NCBI RefSeq assembly: GCF_001436455.1
Contig: NZ_AYYU01000005.1
Span: 1-64,000, forward strand
DNA: 64,000 bases
Source: Lactobacillus jensenii DSM 20557
GTDB lineage: Bacteria > Bacillota > Bacilli > Lactobacillales > Lactobacillaceae
Reading direction: 5' to 3'
The first letter of the stretch is position 1. The number at the start of each line of letters is the position of its first letter. Both the position numbers and the translations under genes were made by a program. The notes below the pieces were generated by a model. It was not told where the DNA came from. It was given only the letters and a program-made list of their open reading frames with translations, and ran no database searches. Of this stretch, positions 16,633 through 26,700 are shown piece by piece.

Positions 16633-19600
16633 CTACTTAACTTCTACAATCTTCTGAGCATCAAGCAAAATCAAATATTTACTTTTAACTTTTTCCTGAC
16701 CTAGTTGATTTAAGGCCCGTTCATAAAGTCGCAATTGACCAGTATATTTATCTTTTATTTTATTTATTGATTGTGCTAATTGATTTTTATTTACATAATC
16801 TGTTTTATAGTCAAATAAAATAATTCCATCATCATCAAGATAATATCCATCAACTGTTCCATGGACTAAAATTTTTGCATTAGGATCTGAAAAAGGCGTA
16901 AAAATATCTGCAGCTGGCAATAAACTCGAAAATGAAACTTCCCTCTTTAACTTACCTGGCTCATTCCAAAACTTCTTGGCAAAATCACTATTTACAAACC
17001 AAGTGATTTCAGCTATTGGCAAATGAGGGACAATTTTGGAATTTAATTTTCCAGACTGAACTAATCTTTCTATTTCAGCTTCAACACTAGTATTTCCTTG
17101 ATAATCAAAGAACTGCAAAATTAAGTGCATAGCCGTTCCAATCTCTGCACCAGTAAAACCATCTTCAAATAAAAAGCCTGGTCTAGTATCAATGTCTTGC
17201 AAATAGCGATTAGCTGATTTGATAAATCGTGAATTTGCTAATTCATCATCAATTGGATCATTAAAAGCTTTCTTCAGTTCACTAACAGATTGGTAAGCAG
17301 TTGTTGTTGTTGCATCTTTAAATGGATAAGTAGCTTCGTACAGTTTTTTTACATTTTTGACAATAAATTCACTTACCTCACCTTTTTCGTCCATATTTGT
17401 CTCTTTAGCTAATTCAACAACTGTCGCATCCCCTGTTACCACTAAGAAGTCTTGTTTACTTTCTACTTCTGGTTGTAAATCAGTAATTTGATTAATAAAG
17501 TGATGCGCTAAGTCAAGCTGCGGTAAAAGCAAATCTGCCGGTTTTTGCGCTGCTAATTCACTAGTTAATGTTAATGAACCGTTATTAGCCAGGCTAGCTT
17601 TTAGATTGTCTGTATCTTTTGCAAAGTCTTTGAAATTAGTTACCAAAATTAATTTTTGTCTGGCTCTAGTTACTGCCACGTACATAATTCTAGCTTCTTC
17701 TTCAAGCAATTGCTTTTGCTTTGTAACATTGCCCATTGCTTTAACTAAAGAATCAATTCGCCAATCTGAACGAACAACAGTAATCCCACAACTATCACCA
17801 CTAATTATATAATTGCCAGACAAGTCGCTCTTTTGGAACTGGTGCTCTAATCCCAAATAAAAGACAACTGGAAATTCCAACCCCTTTGAAGCATGAATAG
17901 TCATTAATTGGACGCTATTCTCTGCTTCTTTACTAAGTAACGGTTGTGCTAAATCTTTTTGATTTTTGCGCATACGATTTATAAAATTAATGAATTGATA
18001 CAATCCTTTAAATCCCGCACTTTCATAAGAATTAGCTCTTTCATAAAGGTTTTCAAGGTTAATTCTTCTCTGCTTACCATTTGGTAAACTTGTCACAATT
18101 TCCAATAAACTTGTTCGAGCATAAATACTCCAAATAGTTTCACTAATTCGATGATTAAGTGCAAAATCACGTAAATCAGCAAGCTGATTCAAAAAGTCCT
18201 TAATTCTTTTACTTAGTTCATCATTTTCAGAAACATAGTTAGTGAGTGCTGAATAAAAACTCATATTTGGTGACTTAATTCTAATCTTAGCAAGATCAGG
18301 TTCCTTAAAGTTGAAAATTGGTGAACGAAGAACTGCAACTAGTGGAATATCTTGATCAGGATTATCAACTATCTTCAAATAGCTCATAATGATGGTTAAT
18401 TCAAAAGTTTGAAAATAGTTAGCTACATCTGAAACAAATAATGGAATATTATTTTGGGCAAACTGCTTAAGCAAATCAAGATTTTGGCTGCGACTTCGAG
18501 TTAAAATTGCAATATCAGAAAATTCGATTGGCCGCTTAAGACCAGTTTTTACATCAAATACTTCAAACCCTTCATCTATCAACTGCTTAATTCGGTTAAT
18601 GACAAGCTGTATTTGATTACTTTCATCACTAGCTTCACTTTTATCATAGAAGAGCAATTCACTTGCTGCTGGCAAATTATCTGGATAATAACTTGCTCCA
18701 AACTTTAGCTGACCTTCATTTTGATAATCAATCCCACCAAAATCGGGCGTTAAAAGTGGATTAAATAGCTTGTTAACTATTTTGGTAACCGGTTTAGTTG
18801 AACGAAAATTATCAGCTAAGACTATCCGCTTTGAGGATGAATCTTCCGCAAACTTCTGATATTTATTAAGAAACAAACTAGGATCTGCTTGTCGAAAGCC
18901 ATAAATTGACTGCTTAACATCCCCCACCATAAATAAGTTGTTATGCTCACACTTCATTAATTGAATGATACGCTCTTGTAACTTATTAATATCTTGATAT
19001 TCATCAACTAAAATTTCAGTAAATTTATTCTGATAAAACTGTCTTGCTAAGTGACCAGCTGTTGTATCACTTGTCAAAATTTGATATGCCAACTGTTCCA
19101 TATCGCTATAGTCAAGTAAATTTTGTTTACGCTTTAATGAATTAAAAGTAGCAATCAGCTCTTTTTCTGCTAGACATACTGCCTTAATAATCATACTGGA
19201 CTGCTTCATTACTGCAGTTTGTTCTTCATTATCAACTACAAAAAAGGCCGCAAACAATGACTTAACTTGTTCTCGTAATTCTGTTCTAACTTGACTTAAA
19301 CTAGCATATCTATCAAGAATATCTTCATCCCATTTGGGACTTTTACGAGGATTTTCAGTAAATTGACAATCTTGTAAACTAGCCCTTATCTGATCAAAAC
19401 TTCCATTTTCCAAACTAGTTTCAGCTTGAGCCAATCTCTTACTAAAGCTCAAAAAGTCTTTCATGATTTTTTCAAGTTCAGTCGCTTCATTAAACGGATC
19501 AGCCAAAATCTTATCAACTTTGTCTGTCATTTCAATTAAGATTTTAGATAGATACGGCTTTATAACCTTTACAAAGAAAGGTGCCTGACTCAAATCATCG

Positions 19601-20193
19601 GCTAGTTCATAATCTTTAGCTAAACTATCAAGCCATAAGTCATAATCTGGACGTGCCATCGCATAATTATACAAATCAAGTAGTAATTCTCTAGCCCCAT
19701 TAGCATCCCGATCTCCAGCAAAATTATCATAGAAGATTCGGTATGGATTATCCTGATTAGAAAAGGCCTTTTTTTCAAGTTCACGCAAGGCTTTTTCTTT
19801 TAATAATGCGGCTTGCGTTTCGTCTGTTAAAACTGAAAAACTGGGGTCAAGTCCAATTACATAATAAAAGCGGTGAACAACATCTAAACAAAATGAATCA
19901 ATTGTCGAAATATTTGCAACTTCAGCTCGCAAAAGTTCTCTCTTTAGCTCACGACTATTATTTTGAGCAATTTCCTCATTTAAAACACGCTTAATCCGTT
20001 CCTTCATTTCGTTTGCAGCCGCTTTGGTAAAAGTAATAACCAATAGATTGTCTAAACTAGTACCATCTTTAATTAACTTAATTACTCGTTCAGCTAATAC
20101 CATTGTTTTTCCTGAACCAGCTGATGCTGAAACTAGAATGTCTTTTTCTCGTGTATTAATGGCCGCTTCTTGCTCTTTTGTATAATTAACCAT
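16633..20193 (-). CDS. addA: ATP-dependent helicase/nuclease subunit A (AddA/RexA)
   Basis: An 1186-aa UvrD-type helicase plus nuclease subunit that resects double-strand breaks and readies ends for RecA. Walker A is VSASAGSGKTMVLAERV (about 21-37), Walker B/DEYQD is ILVDEYQDINKLQ, and motifs GDVKQSIYGFRQADPSLF and TIHASKGLEFPVVF follow. The C-terminal RecB-like nuclease domain has HGTVDGYY then LFDYKTDYV, the catalytic D-x-K. It starts 8 bases inside the end of addB, so the two are translationally coupled. No terminator is evident before dinG (76 bases). Confidence 0.96.
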   Translation of the reverse strand: MVNYTKEQEAAINTREKDILVSASAGSGKTMVLAERVIKLIKDGTSLDNLLVITFTKAAANEMKERIKRVLNEEIAQNNSRELKRELLRAEVANISTIDSFCLDVVHRFYYVIGLDPSFSVLTDETQAALLKEKALRELEKKAFSNQDNPYRIFYDNFAGDRDANGARELLLDLYNYAMARPDYDLWLDSLAKDYELADDLSQAPFFVKVIKPYLSKILIEMTDKVDKILADPFNEATELEKIMKDFLSFSKRLAQAETSLENGSFDQIRASLQDCQFTENPRKSPKWDEDILDRYASLSQVRTELREQVKSLFAAFFVVDNEEQTAVMKQSSMIIKAVCLAEKELIATFNSLKRKQNLLDYSDMEQLAYQILTSDTTAGHLARQFYQNKFTEILVDEYQDINKLQERIIQLMKCEHNNLFMVGDVKQSIYGFRQADPSLFLNKYQKFAEDSSSKRIVLADNFRSTKPVTKIVNKLFNPLLTPDFGGIDYQNEGQLKFGASYYPDNLPAASELLFYDKSEASDESNQIQLVINRIKQLIDEGFEVFDVKTGLKRPIEFSDIAILTRSRSQNLDLLKQFAQNNIPLFVSDVANYFQTFELTIIMSYLKIVDNPDQDIPLVAVLRSPIFNFKEPDLAKIRIKSPNMSFYSALTNYVSENDELSKRIKDFLNQLADLRDFALNHRISETIWSIYARTSLLEIVTSLPNGKQRRINLENLYERANSYESAGFKGLYQFINFINRMRKNQKDLAQPLLSKEAENSVQLMTIHASKGLEFPVVFYLGLEHQFQKSDLSGNYIISGDSCGITVVRSDWRIDSLVKAMGNVTKQKQLLEEEARIMYVAVTRARQKLILVTNFKDFAKDTDNLKASLANNGSLTLTSELAAQKPADLLLPQLDLAHHFINQITDLQPEVESKQDFLVVTGDATVVELAKETNMDEKGEVSEFIVKNVKKLYEATYPFKDATTTTAYQSVSELKKAFNDPIDDELANSRFIKSANRYLQDIDTRPGFLFEDGFTGAEIGTAMHLILQFFDYQGNTSVEAEIERLVQSGKLNSKIVPHLPIAEITWFVNSDFAKKFWNEPGKLKREVSFSSLLPAADIFTPFSDPNAKILVHGTVDGYYLDDDGIILFDYKTDYVNKNQLAQSINKIKDKYTGQLRLYERALNQLGQEKVKSKYLILLDAQKIVEVK

Positions 20194-23100
20194 TATCTTC
20201 TTCCTTTTCTAGAATTTCCTTAATGTATTGCATAAAACTGGCCTTATCTAAGCTATTAATCTTTCGATAGCTATTTTCAGCAAGTTTGGCATCAAAAAAG
20301 AAAATATCTTGGTAGCTAGAATATTTCAGGCCATTTTCTTGTCCATATTGATATGGATTAAGAGCTAAATCACCTGTTAAAATTGCCCTTCCAGCTTTCC
20401 TAATTAAATATTCGTTATAGCGTAAAACTAACTTCAACTCATCTTCCGTAAAATGACGATCTCTTGGTAAAGTTAACCCACCACGAGCTTTTGAACGTAC
20501 AGATTTATACAGCTTGGAGCTAACCTTAGGCTCTTTTAGTTCTGGATCAGCTGTCAAAATATAATCTTCATTATTTACAAGTAAACCTGAATAAACTAAA
20601 CGTTGCTTAGCTTGCTCTAAAGCCTTTTTAGGTAAGAAATTGCTATCAAGTTGATCAGCCTTATTTAATCGTTCAACTTGTTTAGTAATTGTTTGGTAAA
20701 AGGCCCCCAATAAATCAAGTGATTCATTTCCGAAGAAACTCGCATTTTTTGCTAAAACATCAAGATATGAAACCATTTGTAGGCTAATTCCACTTGCGAA
20801 TAATGCTAAATCAAAGTTTTTGCTGGAAGACTTATAGTCAATAACTTGACCTAGTAGTTCATTTTTATAAGGGGCTAAATCAACACGGTCAATTTTTCCT
20901 CGTAAATCTATTTCTCTTAACTGATCAAGTTTAAATTTCAATCCTGCTAGCTTGTTTCCACTACCAAAAGCTAATTCAGAATACGCTGGTCTAAATGGAG
21001 TTTGGGCCATGCGTTTTTTCCAATTAAAGGCCACTGCATTGACTGTTTTATCTAAACTAGTAAATAAATATTGATTAAATGGCTCAGATAATAATTGTTC
21101 ATAGCTACCTTCTTGATGAATCTGCTTTCTAACTTCAGTTAATGCAGCTAAAATCTGATCATTAGATAAAGTAGCTAAATCTATTTGCTGAGCATGCGCA
21201 TATTTAACCAAATAATCAAAAGTTTGGTGGAAATAATTACCTGCTTGAATTACGTCAAGTTCGTTTTCTGCTCTAGGTCTTAAACGCAAACCATAATTAA
21301 AGAAATATTCCAATGAATTTTGATAGTAAGTTTCAAGTTGTGATACTGATGAAGTCAACTTCACCCCATATAATTCCCTAGCTAGTTGTTCACCCAAATT
21401 AACGGGTTGATTATTATAATTGCGTCCTTTAACTAGTTGAGAATATTTTTGTGGCGCATAGTTTTTAGCTAAATCTAGGAGCGTATTTTGATAAGCTGGT
21501 GAAAGATTAGTTAAATATCCTAAGCTAGCCTTTGCATTAGTTGTAAAGCTTAAAATATCACTAGCATCTTCTTTAGGTAAATCAGCCTGTTCTAACTCTC
21601 TAGCCCCTAATTCTTGCAATTTAGTGTAATAAGTAGAAGGCTGAATCGATTCATTAGCTGTATTTAAAAATGGATATGAAACATATACCCAATTACTTGC
21701 CAAAGTTAAACAAGCGCCAAATTGATAATCTTGATCAAGATTGGCTAGTTCTTGCCGATCCTCTAATGCATTATCAGTATCTGCGCTACTAATCTGGGCT
21801 AAGTTCTCGCTCGTCAAAAAGCCGGGAGTATTACTAATTTGGGGTAAATTGCTGCTACTTGCTCCAATTATGAAAACATTTTTATAATTCTTGGCTTGCA
21901 CCATTCCCATTTCAGATAATGACACTGCATCAAGACTGGCTGGAATTTGGGCAAAATTAGCTTCTTTAAATCCAGAAATTAAAATTCTCAAAAAATCACT
22001 AGCTGAAAATTCTTCTTCAGGTTTATTTATTAATAAAAAGTCATTTAATAAATTAAGTAGCAAATCCCAAATTTGCTTAGGTTCTTGACTTGCTTGTAAA
22101 TCATTTTTGTCAATTGCCTGCTTTCTCCATGTTTCCAACCGCTTAGTAAGCCCTATTTTTACTAAAAAATCAAAAAAGAACTTAACTCCAGCCTTAACTT
22201 CACTTGTCTTTTTAAATTGTTCAATAAAATGACTCAACTCTTTAATGATAACTTGACGTAGCTTTTCTAAGCGTTCAATTTCAGTAGCTCTTTTATCAAG
22301 AGTAATAACTGGTCGTTTGATCTTTACAAAGCTAGTTAATGGACGATTCCATAAATAATAGTTGATTCCATGTGCCAAAACAAAATTCTCTAATTCATCT
22401 ACATCACGCAAAAATGCTGCTTCATCATGATAAAAAGCCGGAATAAATAATCTTGTCTTGAGCAAAGCAAATAAACTTGCTGACTCAAAACCAGTTTCCA
22501 GAATAGTTTGTAAACTTTCAATAAAAATAACCAGTGGGTGGTATTTCATTTCTTTTTGTAAATCATTAAAGAATGGAATTCCATTTTGACGCAAGATAGG
22601 AGTTAAATAAGTTTCATATTCATGTAAATTAGGTGCCAAAACTAAAAAGTCTTGATATCTAAACTTATTCAAGCTTACTTGTTGATATATTGTCCGAGCT
22701 ACAAAATATGCTTCATCATAGCGAGAATCAGCCTTAATTAATTGTACATTTGGCTTTGTCTGCTCATTACTCTCTAAATCACCTGTCCAATAATGGTCTA
22801 ATAGCTGCTTAGCCGTTAAATCCTTGACTGGACTTTCATATTGTTCATGAGAAAAAATTATCCGCCTTTGTAATTTCTTTATAGTCTTTTGAACAACATA
22901 ATCATAATCGCCAGCTTCAGGTGCAGTTTTGATTTTTCCATCTTCAGTAGCAAAAGCAAGTACAACTTTTTGGGCTTGTTTGCTAAAGAGTTCAACAGCT
23001 ACTTGTTCAGTTCCATTAAATTGAGAAAAATCAACAAAATAAAAGCTACAGTTCTTAAGTCGATTATTACCGGCAAGAAAAATATTCATCTCATTCAAAA

Positions 23101-23641
23101 AATCTTGCTTAGTGATAAATCGTTCAGCAATAGCATCATCAAAAGCTGTTTTGATAATAGCTAAATCATGTAATTTGTTTTTAGTTTCTTCATCAGTAAC
23201 TTGATTTTGTGCTTCAATTAAATCAAAATCGCTATTACTTACTTCATTAATAGACTGGTAGATTTGTTTAATCAAACCTGAATTTTGAGAAAATTGATTA
23301 AATAAAATTAATTCATTCTTTTTCTCTGTTACTATTTTTTCTAAAAGCATGCTACTTGCTGCTTCATCAATAACTGGCTTCAATACTTCTGGACGATCTT
23401 GTAAAAAGAACCAGGCCAGACGAGAAAATGATAGAATGTGCAAATTCTTAACTGAAGCTTCAGATTTACGCCGTAATCCGGCTAATTTAGTTATTGCTTC
23501 AATTTCTGTGGTAAACTTAATATGATTAGGAACGATAATAAAAGTTTCCAGTTCTGGATTTTGCTCGTAATTTTCTACAGCTTCAGCCAGAATTTTTTCA
23601 TGTAATGGGTCACTTTGACGCCCAGTTAAAATTTTTAGCAT
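20186..23641 (-). CDS. rexB: ATP-dependent nuclease subunit B (AddB/RexB)
   Basis: An 1151-aa partner of AddA. It has a UvrD-like fold without a functional Walker A: the N-terminus reads ILTGRQSDPLHEKI where B. subtilis AddB has GRAGTGKS/T. This is the RexB type. The C-terminal nuclease domain keeps VIDYKSSSKNFDL with the catalytic D-x-K. The Fe-S staple of AddB, normally C-x2-C-x5-C before FD at the C-terminus, is replaced by LKYSSYQDIFFFD, with no cysteine. Start ATG 23641 follows AAGGAG. The gene diverges from mvk across 55 bases. Confidence 0.93.
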   Translation of the reverse strand: MLKILTGRQSDPLHEKILAEAVENYEQNPELETFIIVPNHIKFTTEIEAITKLAGLRRKSEASVKNLHILSFSRLAWFFLQDRPEVLKPVIDEAASSMLLEKIVTEKKNELILFNQFSQNSGLIKQIYQSINEVSNSDFDLIEAQNQVTDEETKNKLHDLAIIKTAFDDAIAERFITKQDFLNEMNIFLAGNNRLKNCSFYFVDFSQFNGTEQVAVELFSKQAQKVVLAFATEDGKIKTAPEAGDYDYVVQKTIKKLQRRIIFSHEQYESPVKDLTAKQLLDHYWTGDLESNEQTKPNVQLIKADSRYDEAYFVARTIYQQVSLNKFRYQDFLVLAPNLHEYETYLTPILRQNGIPFFNDLQKEMKYHPLVIFIESLQTILETGFESASLFALLKTRLFIPAFYHDEAAFLRDVDELENFVLAHGINYYLWNRPLTSFVKIKRPVITLDKRATEIERLEKLRQVIIKELSHFIEQFKKTSEVKAGVKFFFDFLVKIGLTKRLETWRKQAIDKNDLQASQEPKQIWDLLLNLLNDFLLINKPEEEFSASDFLRILISGFKEANFAQIPASLDAVSLSEMGMVQAKNYKNVFIIGASSSNLPQISNTPGFLTSENLAQISSADTDNALEDRQELANLDQDYQFGACLTLASNWVYVSYPFLNTANESIQPSTYYTKLQELGARELEQADLPKEDASDILSFTTNAKASLGYLTNLSPAYQNTLLDLAKNYAPQKYSQLVKGRNYNNQPVNLGEQLARELYGVKLTSSVSQLETYYQNSLEYFFNYGLRLRPRAENELDVIQAGNYFHQTFDYLVKYAHAQQIDLATLSNDQILAALTEVRKQIHQEGSYEQLLSEPFNQYLFTSLDKTVNAVAFNWKKRMAQTPFRPAYSELAFGSGNKLAGLKFKLDQLREIDLRGKIDRVDLAPYKNELLGQVIDYKSSSKNFDLALFASGISLQMVSYLDVLAKNASFFGNESLDLLGAFYQTITKQVERLNKADQLDSNFLPKKALEQAKQRLVYSGLLVNNEDYILTADPELKEPKVSSKLYKSVRSKARGGLTLPRDRHFTEDELKLVLRYNEYLIRKAGRAILTGDLALNPYQYGQENGLKYSSYQDIFFFDAKLAENSYRKINSLDKASFMQYIKEILEKEEDNG

Positions 23642-23652
23642 TGTTCAAACTC

Positions 23653-23677
23653 CTTATGGTCTTAATTTTACCATAAG
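23653..23677. promoter_or_regulatory. Inverted repeat between rexB and mvk, possible operator
   Basis: CTTATGGT (23653-23660) and ACCATAAG (23670-23677) form a perfect 8-bp inverted repeat with a 9-base AT-rich centre, in the 55 bases between two divergent operons. On the minus strand it includes TAAAAT, a possible -10 for rexB. It could be an operator. As RNA it could also fold in either leader. Confidence 0.45.
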
Positions 23678-23696
23678 CATTATTGGAGGAATTTTT

Positions 23697-24611
23697 TTGC
23701 AAACAAGTTATTTAGCCCATGGTAAAGTAATTTTGATTGGTGAACATTCTGTTGTTTACGGTTATGATGCTCTAAGCATGCCTATACAAAGTTTAAATAT
23801 TAAAACTACTGTAAGTGAAAACAACAATCCCTGTCATTATATGGATACAGATCGCTATCATGGAGATTTTTTTAAAGCGCCATCTGAATATGCCGGTCTT
23901 AAATATATTTTGCAACATTTTTTGACACTTAAGCCTAATAGCCCCTACTTAAAAATTAGTTATCGTGGTTTAATTCCAATTGAAAGAGGATTAGGTTCAA
24001 GCGCTACTGTATCGTTAGGAACAACTAAGGCCTTAAATGACTTCTTCCAGTTAAACTTAAGTGAACAAGAAATTATGGCAATTACTAATCATGCCGAAAC
24101 TATTAATCATGGTAAAGCTTCAGGTCTTGATAGCGCTACTGTTAATTCAGATTATTTAGTCTTTTTCAACAAAAAAACAGGCGTTGAAATACTAAAGCAA
24201 AAATTAAATGCGACATTATTAATAATGGACACTGGTGATTTAGGCAATACTAAAGAAGCAGTTGAATTGGTTAAAAATGAAGTTACTAACTCGCCAAAGC
24301 AAGCCGAAAATCTAACAAATTTAGGTAACTTAACTGTTCAAGTTAAAAAAGCCTGGCTAAATCAGGATGCAGAATGTGTTGGCAATGCATTTACACAAGC
24401 TCAGAAATATCTTGCAAAGCTAAAAGTTTCAACTCCTAAAATTGACCATTTGTGTCAAATAGCTCTTGATACTGGGGCTTATGGTACTAAATTATCTGGT
24501 GGTGGTTTAGGTGGTATTGTTATTGCTCTATGCTCTAATCAAGAATTAGCTCAAGCTATCGCCAACAAAAGTCATAAGTTAATTAGTAATTACTGGATTG
24601 AGGAAATTTAA
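23697..24611 (+). CDS. mvk: Mevalonate kinase
   Basis: First of the three GHMP kinases/decarboxylases of the mevalonate route, 304 aa: mevalonate + ATP to 5-phosphomevalonate. LIGEHSVVYGYDALSMPI near the N-terminus, the ATP-binding GHMP motif IERGLGSSATVS (about 97-108) and the C-terminal TKLSGGGLGGIVIAL are diagnostic. The start is TTG 23697: GGAGG lies 7 bases upstream and MQTSYLAHGKVILIGEH fits the family N-terminus. Its stop overlaps the mvaD start by one base. Confidence 0.96.
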   Translation: MQTSYLAHGKVILIGEHSVVYGYDALSMPIQSLNIKTTVSENNNPCHYMDTDRYHGDFFKAPSEYAGLKYILQHFLTLKPNSPYLKISYRGLIPIERGLGSSATVSLGTTKALNDFFQLNLSEQEIMAITNHAETINHGKASGLDSATVNSDYLVFFNKKTGVEILKQKLNATLLIMDTGDLGNTKEAVELVKNEVTNSPKQAENLTNLGNLTVQVKKAWLNQDAECVGNAFTQAQKYLAKLKVSTPKIDHLCQIALDTGAYGTKLSGGGLGGIVIALCSNQELAQAIANKSHKLISNYWIEEI

Positions 24612-25573
24612 TGAAAAATACTGCACGTGCGCATACAAATATCGCTTTAATTAAATATTGGGGAAAAAAAGATGCGGACTTACGTCTACCTTTAATGTCA
24701 AGCATCTCAATGACTTTAGACGCTTTTTACACTGACACTAGTTTAATAATTGATACAGAAGATAAAAAATTTATTTTAAATGGGCAAGAAGTTACAGGCC
24801 AAGCTGCTAACAGAGTTTTTGCTTATGTTGAACGCTTGCAAAAGCTCTTTAATGTTTCTGGTAATTTTCACGTTATCAGTGATAACCATGTACCTACTGC
24901 AGCTGGCCTTGCTTCTTCAAGTTCAGCCTTTGCGGCATTAGCAGCTAGCTTTGTAAAAGCATATAATTTATCTATTTCTACAAAAGGACTTTCAATTTTA
25001 GCTCGATTAGGATCAGGGAGTGCTACTAGATCAGTGTATGGAGGCTTTGTTAAGTGGAACAAAGGCACTAATAGTTCCAACTCATTTGCTGAGGTGATCG
25101 AAGAAAAACCACAAATGGATTTACGCTTACTGGCTGTTGAAGTGAATGTAGCTGAAAAAAAACTTTCATCAACTGAAGGGATGAAATTAGCGCAGACCTC
25201 TCCTTTCTTCAAGCCTTGGATTGCCCGCAATGACGAAGAAATAGAGCAAATGGAAACTGCAATTAAAAATAATGATTTCACTAAATTAGGCCAACTAGCC
25301 GAACTTAGTGCCAGTGAAATGCATGCGATAAACTTAGCCGCTCAACCGGGTTTTACATATTTTGCAAATGAAACTTTAGAAATTATTAAACTAATTCAAG
25401 AGCTTCGTAATAATGGGCTTGAATGCTACTATACAATTGATGCTGGACCTAATGTTAAGATTCTTTGTCAGAAAAATTCTTGCTCTGATATAAAAAAATA
25501 TGTTAAAAATATCTTACCTAATGTTAAAATAGTCGAAGCTGGTTTCGGACCGGGAATCACCTATTTATATTAA
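24611..25573 (+). CDS. mvaD: Diphosphomevalonate decarboxylase
   Basis: GHMP-family enzyme, 320 aa, converting mevalonate diphosphate + ATP to isopentenyl diphosphate, CO2 and ADP. N-terminal ARAHTNIALIKYWGKKD, central TAAGLASSSSAFAALA and GSATRSVYGGFVKW are signature stretches, and the C-terminal YTIDAGPNVKIL binds substrate. The order mvk-mvaD-mvaK2-fni is the common Gram-positive one. ATG overlaps the mvk stop (TAATG). Confidence 0.97.
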   Translation: MKNTARAHTNIALIKYWGKKDADLRLPLMSSISMTLDAFYTDTSLIIDTEDKKFILNGQEVTGQAANRVFAYVERLQKLFNVSGNFHVISDNHVPTAAGLASSSSAFAALAASFVKAYNLSISTKGLSILARLGSGSATRSVYGGFVKWNKGTNSSNSFAEVIEEKPQMDLRLLAVEVNVAEKKLSSTEGMKLAQTSPFFKPWIARNDEEIEQMETAIKNNDFTKLGQLAELSASEMHAINLAAQPGFTYFANETLEIIKLIQELRNNGLECYYTIDAGPNVKILCQKNSCSDIKKYVKNILPNVKIVEAGFGPGITYLY

Positions 25574-25611
25574 ATTCAAAAATTAATTTATAAAGATTCG
25601 AGGAAGATAAT

Positions 25612-26700
25612 TTGATTACAGAAAAAGCACCTGGCAAGCTTTATATTGCTGGTGAATATGCTGTTTTAGAACAAAATTGTCCAGCGATTATTGTCGCACT
25701 CAATCAATTTGTACGTGTATCTATTTCAGCTGCAGTCGGTAATACTGGAATTATTCATTCAAAGCAATACTCACAAGATTCAATTCATTGGCGCCGTCAA
25801 GGCAATAAGATGGTAATTGACAATCGTGATAATCCTTTTGAATATATCTTGGCTGCAATTCGCTTTACTGAACAATACTTACTTGAGAATGGAACTTCAC
25901 TAAAAGTATATGATTTACATGTTAATTCAGACTTAGATAGTAAAGATGGACGCAAATATGGACTTGGGTCTTCTGCTGCTGTTACTGTAGCAACTGTTAA
26001 GGCAATCTTAGCCTTTTATGGAATTGAGCGAAAACATGACCTAGTCTACAAGTTAGCCGCAATCAGTCACTATTCCGTTCAAGGAAATGGTTCAGCTGGT
26101 GATATTGCTGCAAGTGTATATGGCGGTTGGCTAGCTTACCAAACATTTGATAAAGACTGGCTTAAACATGAATTAGCAACTAAAAAACTCAGCGATGTCC
26201 TCACTGAAGCTTGGCCAGGCTTACAAGTTCAATTGTTAACTCCTCCTGAAGGAATGGAATTAGTCATTGGCTGGAGTCAAAAGCCTGCATCAACTTCTCG
26301 CTTAGTTGATGAAACTAATGCCCAAAAAGAAAATTTCCAACAAGAATATGAAGCATTCTTAACTAATTCACGACAATGTGTTTTAAAAATGATTGCCGGT
26401 TTTAAGCAGCATAATATTAGTCTTATTCAGGAACAAATTCGAGTAAACAGAAAATTATTGGCTCACTTTGCAAAGTTAAATCATATAGCGATTGAAATTC
26501 CTCGATTGACTGAATTAATTGAAATTGCTGAGAAGTTCGGCTTTGCTGCTAAAACTTCTGGTGCTGGAAATGGTGACTGTGGAATTGTTATTACCAATCA
26601 CAATGGTAAAATTGCTGATTTAAAAGCTGAATGGCTTAAAGCGGGTATTTTACCACTTGATTTTCATGTTCATATATTAAATCAAACCAAGGAAAAATAA
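25612..26700 (+). CDS. mvaK2: Phosphomevalonate kinase
   Basis: GHMP kinase, 362 aa: 5-phosphomevalonate to 5-diphosphomevalonate. N-terminal EKAPGKLYIAGEYAVLE, ATP loop KYGLGSSAAVTVATVKA, SVQGNGSAGDIAASVYGG and C-terminal AKTSGAGNGDCGI identify it. The start is TTG 25612, with CGAGGAAG 8 bases upstream. A 38-base gap separates it from mvaD, the only gap in the operon. The stop overlaps the fni start by one base. Confidence 0.96.
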   Translation: MITEKAPGKLYIAGEYAVLEQNCPAIIVALNQFVRVSISAAVGNTGIIHSKQYSQDSIHWRRQGNKMVIDNRDNPFEYILAAIRFTEQYLLENGTSLKVYDLHVNSDLDSKDGRKYGLGSSAAVTVATVKAILAFYGIERKHDLVYKLAAISHYSVQGNGSAGDIAASVYGGWLAYQTFDKDWLKHELATKKLSDVLTEAWPGLQVQLLTPPEGMELVIGWSQKPASTSRLVDETNAQKENFQQEYEAFLTNSRQCVLKMIAGFKQHNISLIQEQIRVNRKLLAHFAKLNHIAIEIPRLTELIEIAEKFGFAAKTSGAGNGDCGIVITNHNGKIADLKAEWLKAGILPLDFHVHILNQTKEK

